From the NCBI RefSeq assembly GCF_026213295.1, contig NC_079414.1, positions 5,885,976 through 5,949,975 on the forward strand: a stretch of DNA of 64,000 bases, in the 5' to 3' direction. Source of the DNA: Gadus chalcogrammus. Taxonomy: Eukaryota; Chordata; Actinopteri; Gadiformes; Gadidae. Position numbers and translations under genes: made by a program. Position 1 is the first letter of the stretch. Every line of letters starts with the position of its first letter. Of the stretch, positions 61,896 through 64,000 are shown piece by piece. Below the pieces are notes generated by a model that was given only the letters and a program-made list of their open reading frames with translations, was not told the origin of the DNA and ran no database searches.

Positions 61896-63272
61896 TTAGA
61901 ATATGATTTGACAATTTGGACAAATGTATTCATAAATATTCTGTACATGGGAAAGACAGGACTGGTGAAAGGGCCTATCACACCTCCTGCATGGGACCAG
62001 AGGTGCTTTTCCTTGCACGATGGTCCGTCTGCAGAGGCAGTGCACATCCACGTCAATGGCGAATGGCTCGGCAGTGGGGGACCTCATGGCTCTAGGGAAG
62101 AGTTGCACTTCTCCAGACTGAAAACAGGAAAAGAGGTGACTGCGCATTTGTCCTTGATGGTATATGACTGCGGTGGGACCCTCACCGCTGCAGAGAGCAA
62201 AACTGTTGGCAATAGCAAACAGTCCACAATCTGAACCACCTGCCTGCTGCTGTATGTCAGGCCACTGCAGTCGGACATTCTTCCCTGGAAAAGCAAGCAG
62301 ACCTGTGACCTGTTCAATTAAGACCTCTGTCCTGGTGTGTCCTAGGGAGTCAAAAATGTTTACTGAACCTCCCTGGCAGCCAATGTCACTTACCGTAACC
62401 CAGTGATTTGCAGAAACATTGAGTATCTGTACAAACCCTTGCGCTGGCTCGGGCAAAGTGGACAGCAAGGCTAGGGAGGTGGTGGCGTAGAGCCCGTTGA
62501 CGTTTGGATACTTAGCCTTAAGCAGGGCCTGAGCATGGTCCATAGCACGGTCATCCAACCAAGTACTTGGGTTGCTGAGCATGGCCCTGAAGCGCTCCAC
62601 CCTATTGCTCAGTGAAGCTTGATAAGCCCGGCCTGGCTGGACACTAGTGATGACAACATCCAAGTCCTGAAACCAAAAAAACAAACATCTCACTCATTTA
62701 GCAACAATGTGAGCATGTAATAGAGCAACCAAAGTATTTATTAAGTGAAATTAAGACTGACTGAAATATTTACCTCTAGTGGGTCCTCCTCCAACTCTGA
62801 ATCTGATGGCTCGGATAGATCGGACACAGTCTCCTTGGTGGGACAGGCAGCCTGGGATCCTAAAGGGGAAAGAAGCACCTTATCAAAAAGCTTCATAATC
62901 ACTTCTCAGTATAGTCTAGATTTTAATAATTCAATTAACGTACTTCTCCGCACAGGCTTCACTGAAGCATAGGGTGTCCTGGTCTTCAATGGCTTTCCAT
63001 CCAAGTTCTCCAGCTGCACAAGGTTATTTTCCGTAACCTCAGTAACCCTGAAAATATCAAACATCAATGTGAGAGCTAGATTCTTTATTGGCAGGATAAG
63101 CCCCTTGAGATGAAGCATCTTGTTTTCGAGGGGGTCCTCGAAACGTGATGCCTTTGATGTCTTAACCATTTTTGGGTATCTTAACGATTTACCTGTACAC
63201 AGTTGGCCAATCTGGCTCCATGGTTTGACCATGCCTTCCACGCTTCCTCTCATTCTTCTTCAGGACCTCCAT
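61896..63272 (-). CDS. Ginger-type transposase C-terminal half: GPY/F-like module, Ulp1 (C48) protease, PHD-like finger
   Basis: Four exons join in frame with GT/AG borders: 63272-63193, 63047-62944, 62859-62774 and 62666-61896 (stop TTA in plus-strand reading). The reading frame is 346 codons from the ATG at 63272. Residues about 1-65 look like the GPY/F-type end of a retroviral-like integrase: basic KKNERKRGRHG, then EPDWPTVYRVTEV, then LENLDGKPLKT and ASVKP. An acidic linker follows (SDSELEEDPLE). Exon 4 carries a Ulp1/C48 cysteine protease with His in NHWVTVSDIG (about 178), Asp in VNIFDSLG (about 196), Gln in QQQ (about 230) and Cys in GGSDCGLFAIA (about 237). The end is a PHD-like finger: CLC, CRRCDRPFHQSC, CPNC. 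Integrase, Ulp1 and PHD together are known from Ginger DNA transposons. No integrase core is visible upstream to the window edge. It is either the 3' part of an element or a captured gene. The ATG may be internal, because an acceptor-like CCAG lies just before it. Confidence 0.8.
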
Positions 63273-64000
63273 GCCTGGTGTAGGGTGACCATTTCAATAA
63301 CACCAAAAAGGAGGACATTATGCAGCAGTACAATTTTTTGTGGTTTAAAGACGATGTTTGTGTAGCTGAATAGGAAAAAATATTAATGAAAAGTCAAAAA
63401 GTGTTTGTTCACAGTATTTGTAGTTATTCAATACATTGTGGTGTTCAAAAAGTGACCACTGAGATTAATCTTTTAAAGTGAAGAGTGCCACAAAGCATAA
63501 CATGTGGGGACTTAAATGTGAAAAACAATTAACAGGTAACAACATAATAAAAAAATATGCTTTTTAAAACTTTTCGATATAAATTCATGCTCTTTTGTCC
63601 ATTCAGAATTAAACAAATCCGAATACTTAGTACATACTATTTCTGTTCAGTGTCTACTACTTGACCGTACCACACTTGACGGTGTAGTACGGTCTACACA
63701 CAGCTATGCGTAGAACACCTCCGAACACTTCCGAACACCGCCGAAACTCCACCGGATGTTTGGAGATGACGGATCTCCCCTCAGATGCCGGCAAAATTAC
63801 CTTGATAAGTTACCTTTTTCCCGTCTTGTCATCATTGCTATTAAATTAACAATGTCTCTTTTTACTTAATTACTTACTTTACTTTTTTACTCTTTTTAAT
63901 GACTCTTTCTTTCGCCGCTTTCTACGACGTCTTTCTGGTGGTGTCGGGTCAGCCATCTCTTCTTCGTTCGTTACCAGACTCCGGTTGCATTGTGGGATAG
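63273..64000. other. Region upstream of the Ulp1-PHD gene
   Basis: If the element were complete, the integrase core should lie here on the minus strand; none is seen. A minus-strand ATG at 63956 opens a short, very basic peptide (MADPTPPERRRRKRRKKE) whose only likely donor does not match the phase of the 63272 exon. Confidence 0.45.

Noticed and set aside
63891..63956. Basic 22-codon exon (MADPTPPERRRRKRRKKE...) as first exon of the Ulp1-PHD gene
   Set aside because: Its likely donor leaves phase 0, whereas the 63272 exon needs one carried base from its acceptor; joining gives an early stop. It could belong to another transcript.

Overview
The window looks like nuclear DNA from a teleost fish. 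Three host genes have vertebrate-type split exons with GT/AG junctions. The spaces between exons are filled with very long CA/GT, CT and ATGT microsatellites, short inverted-repeat DNA transposons, and decayed LINE, hAT and integrase-type elements. The species cannot be read from the sequence; the extreme density of short tandem repeats would suit a gadid-like or similarly repeat-rich teleost, but that is only a guess.

Layout. 1-5.3 kb (+): the last four coding exons of a PP2A B55 regulatory subunit, closest to PPP2R2C. 5.3-15.6 kb: intergenic space between convergent genes, with CA, CT and ATGT tracts, a PIF/Harbinger-like MITE (10.2-10.8 kb) and a small TTAA-flanked palindromic element (11.4 kb). 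15.6-26.6 kb (-): a complete wolframin gene (WFS1), 11 coding exons and 963 codons with all phases consistent. PPP2R2C and WFS1 are also neighbours on human chromosome 4p16, so this is conserved synteny. 26.6-43.2 kb: accessory, transposon-dominated DNA: hAT fragments, a second copy of the 10.2 kb MITE, a foldback MITE pair that breaks a BED-finger hAT gene, an L2-like LINE, and an integrase pseudogene (Ginger type) flanked by inverted ~180-bp subterminal repeats that carry a nested hAT-like MITE. 43.6-59.3 kb (+): a complete PC-esterase-domain gene (PCED1 family), 8 coding exons and 415 codons. Its introns hold two copies of a long-TIR element with perfect 6-bp target duplications, a MITE with TTA duplications, TTAA-flanked elements, a Rex1-like LINE and a hAT MITE. 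59.8-60.7 kb: a TIR element with 146-bp internal repeats and an inserted LINE tail. 61.9-63.3 kb (-): four well-formed exons encoding an integrase GPY/F-like module, a Ulp1 cysteine protease and a PHD-like finger.

The most interesting signal is the pair of Ginger-type remnants. The 40.9-42.9 kb copy keeps the N-terminal half (H2C2 zinc finger plus the start of the DDE integrase core) but is broken. The 61.9-63.3 kb copy keeps the C-terminal half (GPY/F-like, Ulp1, PHD) with intact frame and splice sites and no visible integrase core. Together they outline an integrase-Ulp1-PHD transposon family; the second may be a truncated element or a captured host gene. The window also holds natural filled-site/empty-site pairs that define MITE insertions directly, a wolframin splice donor lying in a (GT)n tract, and inverted repeats bracketing PCED1 exons 3-4.

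All exon limits, frames and repeat borders were read by eye. Family names come from recalled family features, not database searches.
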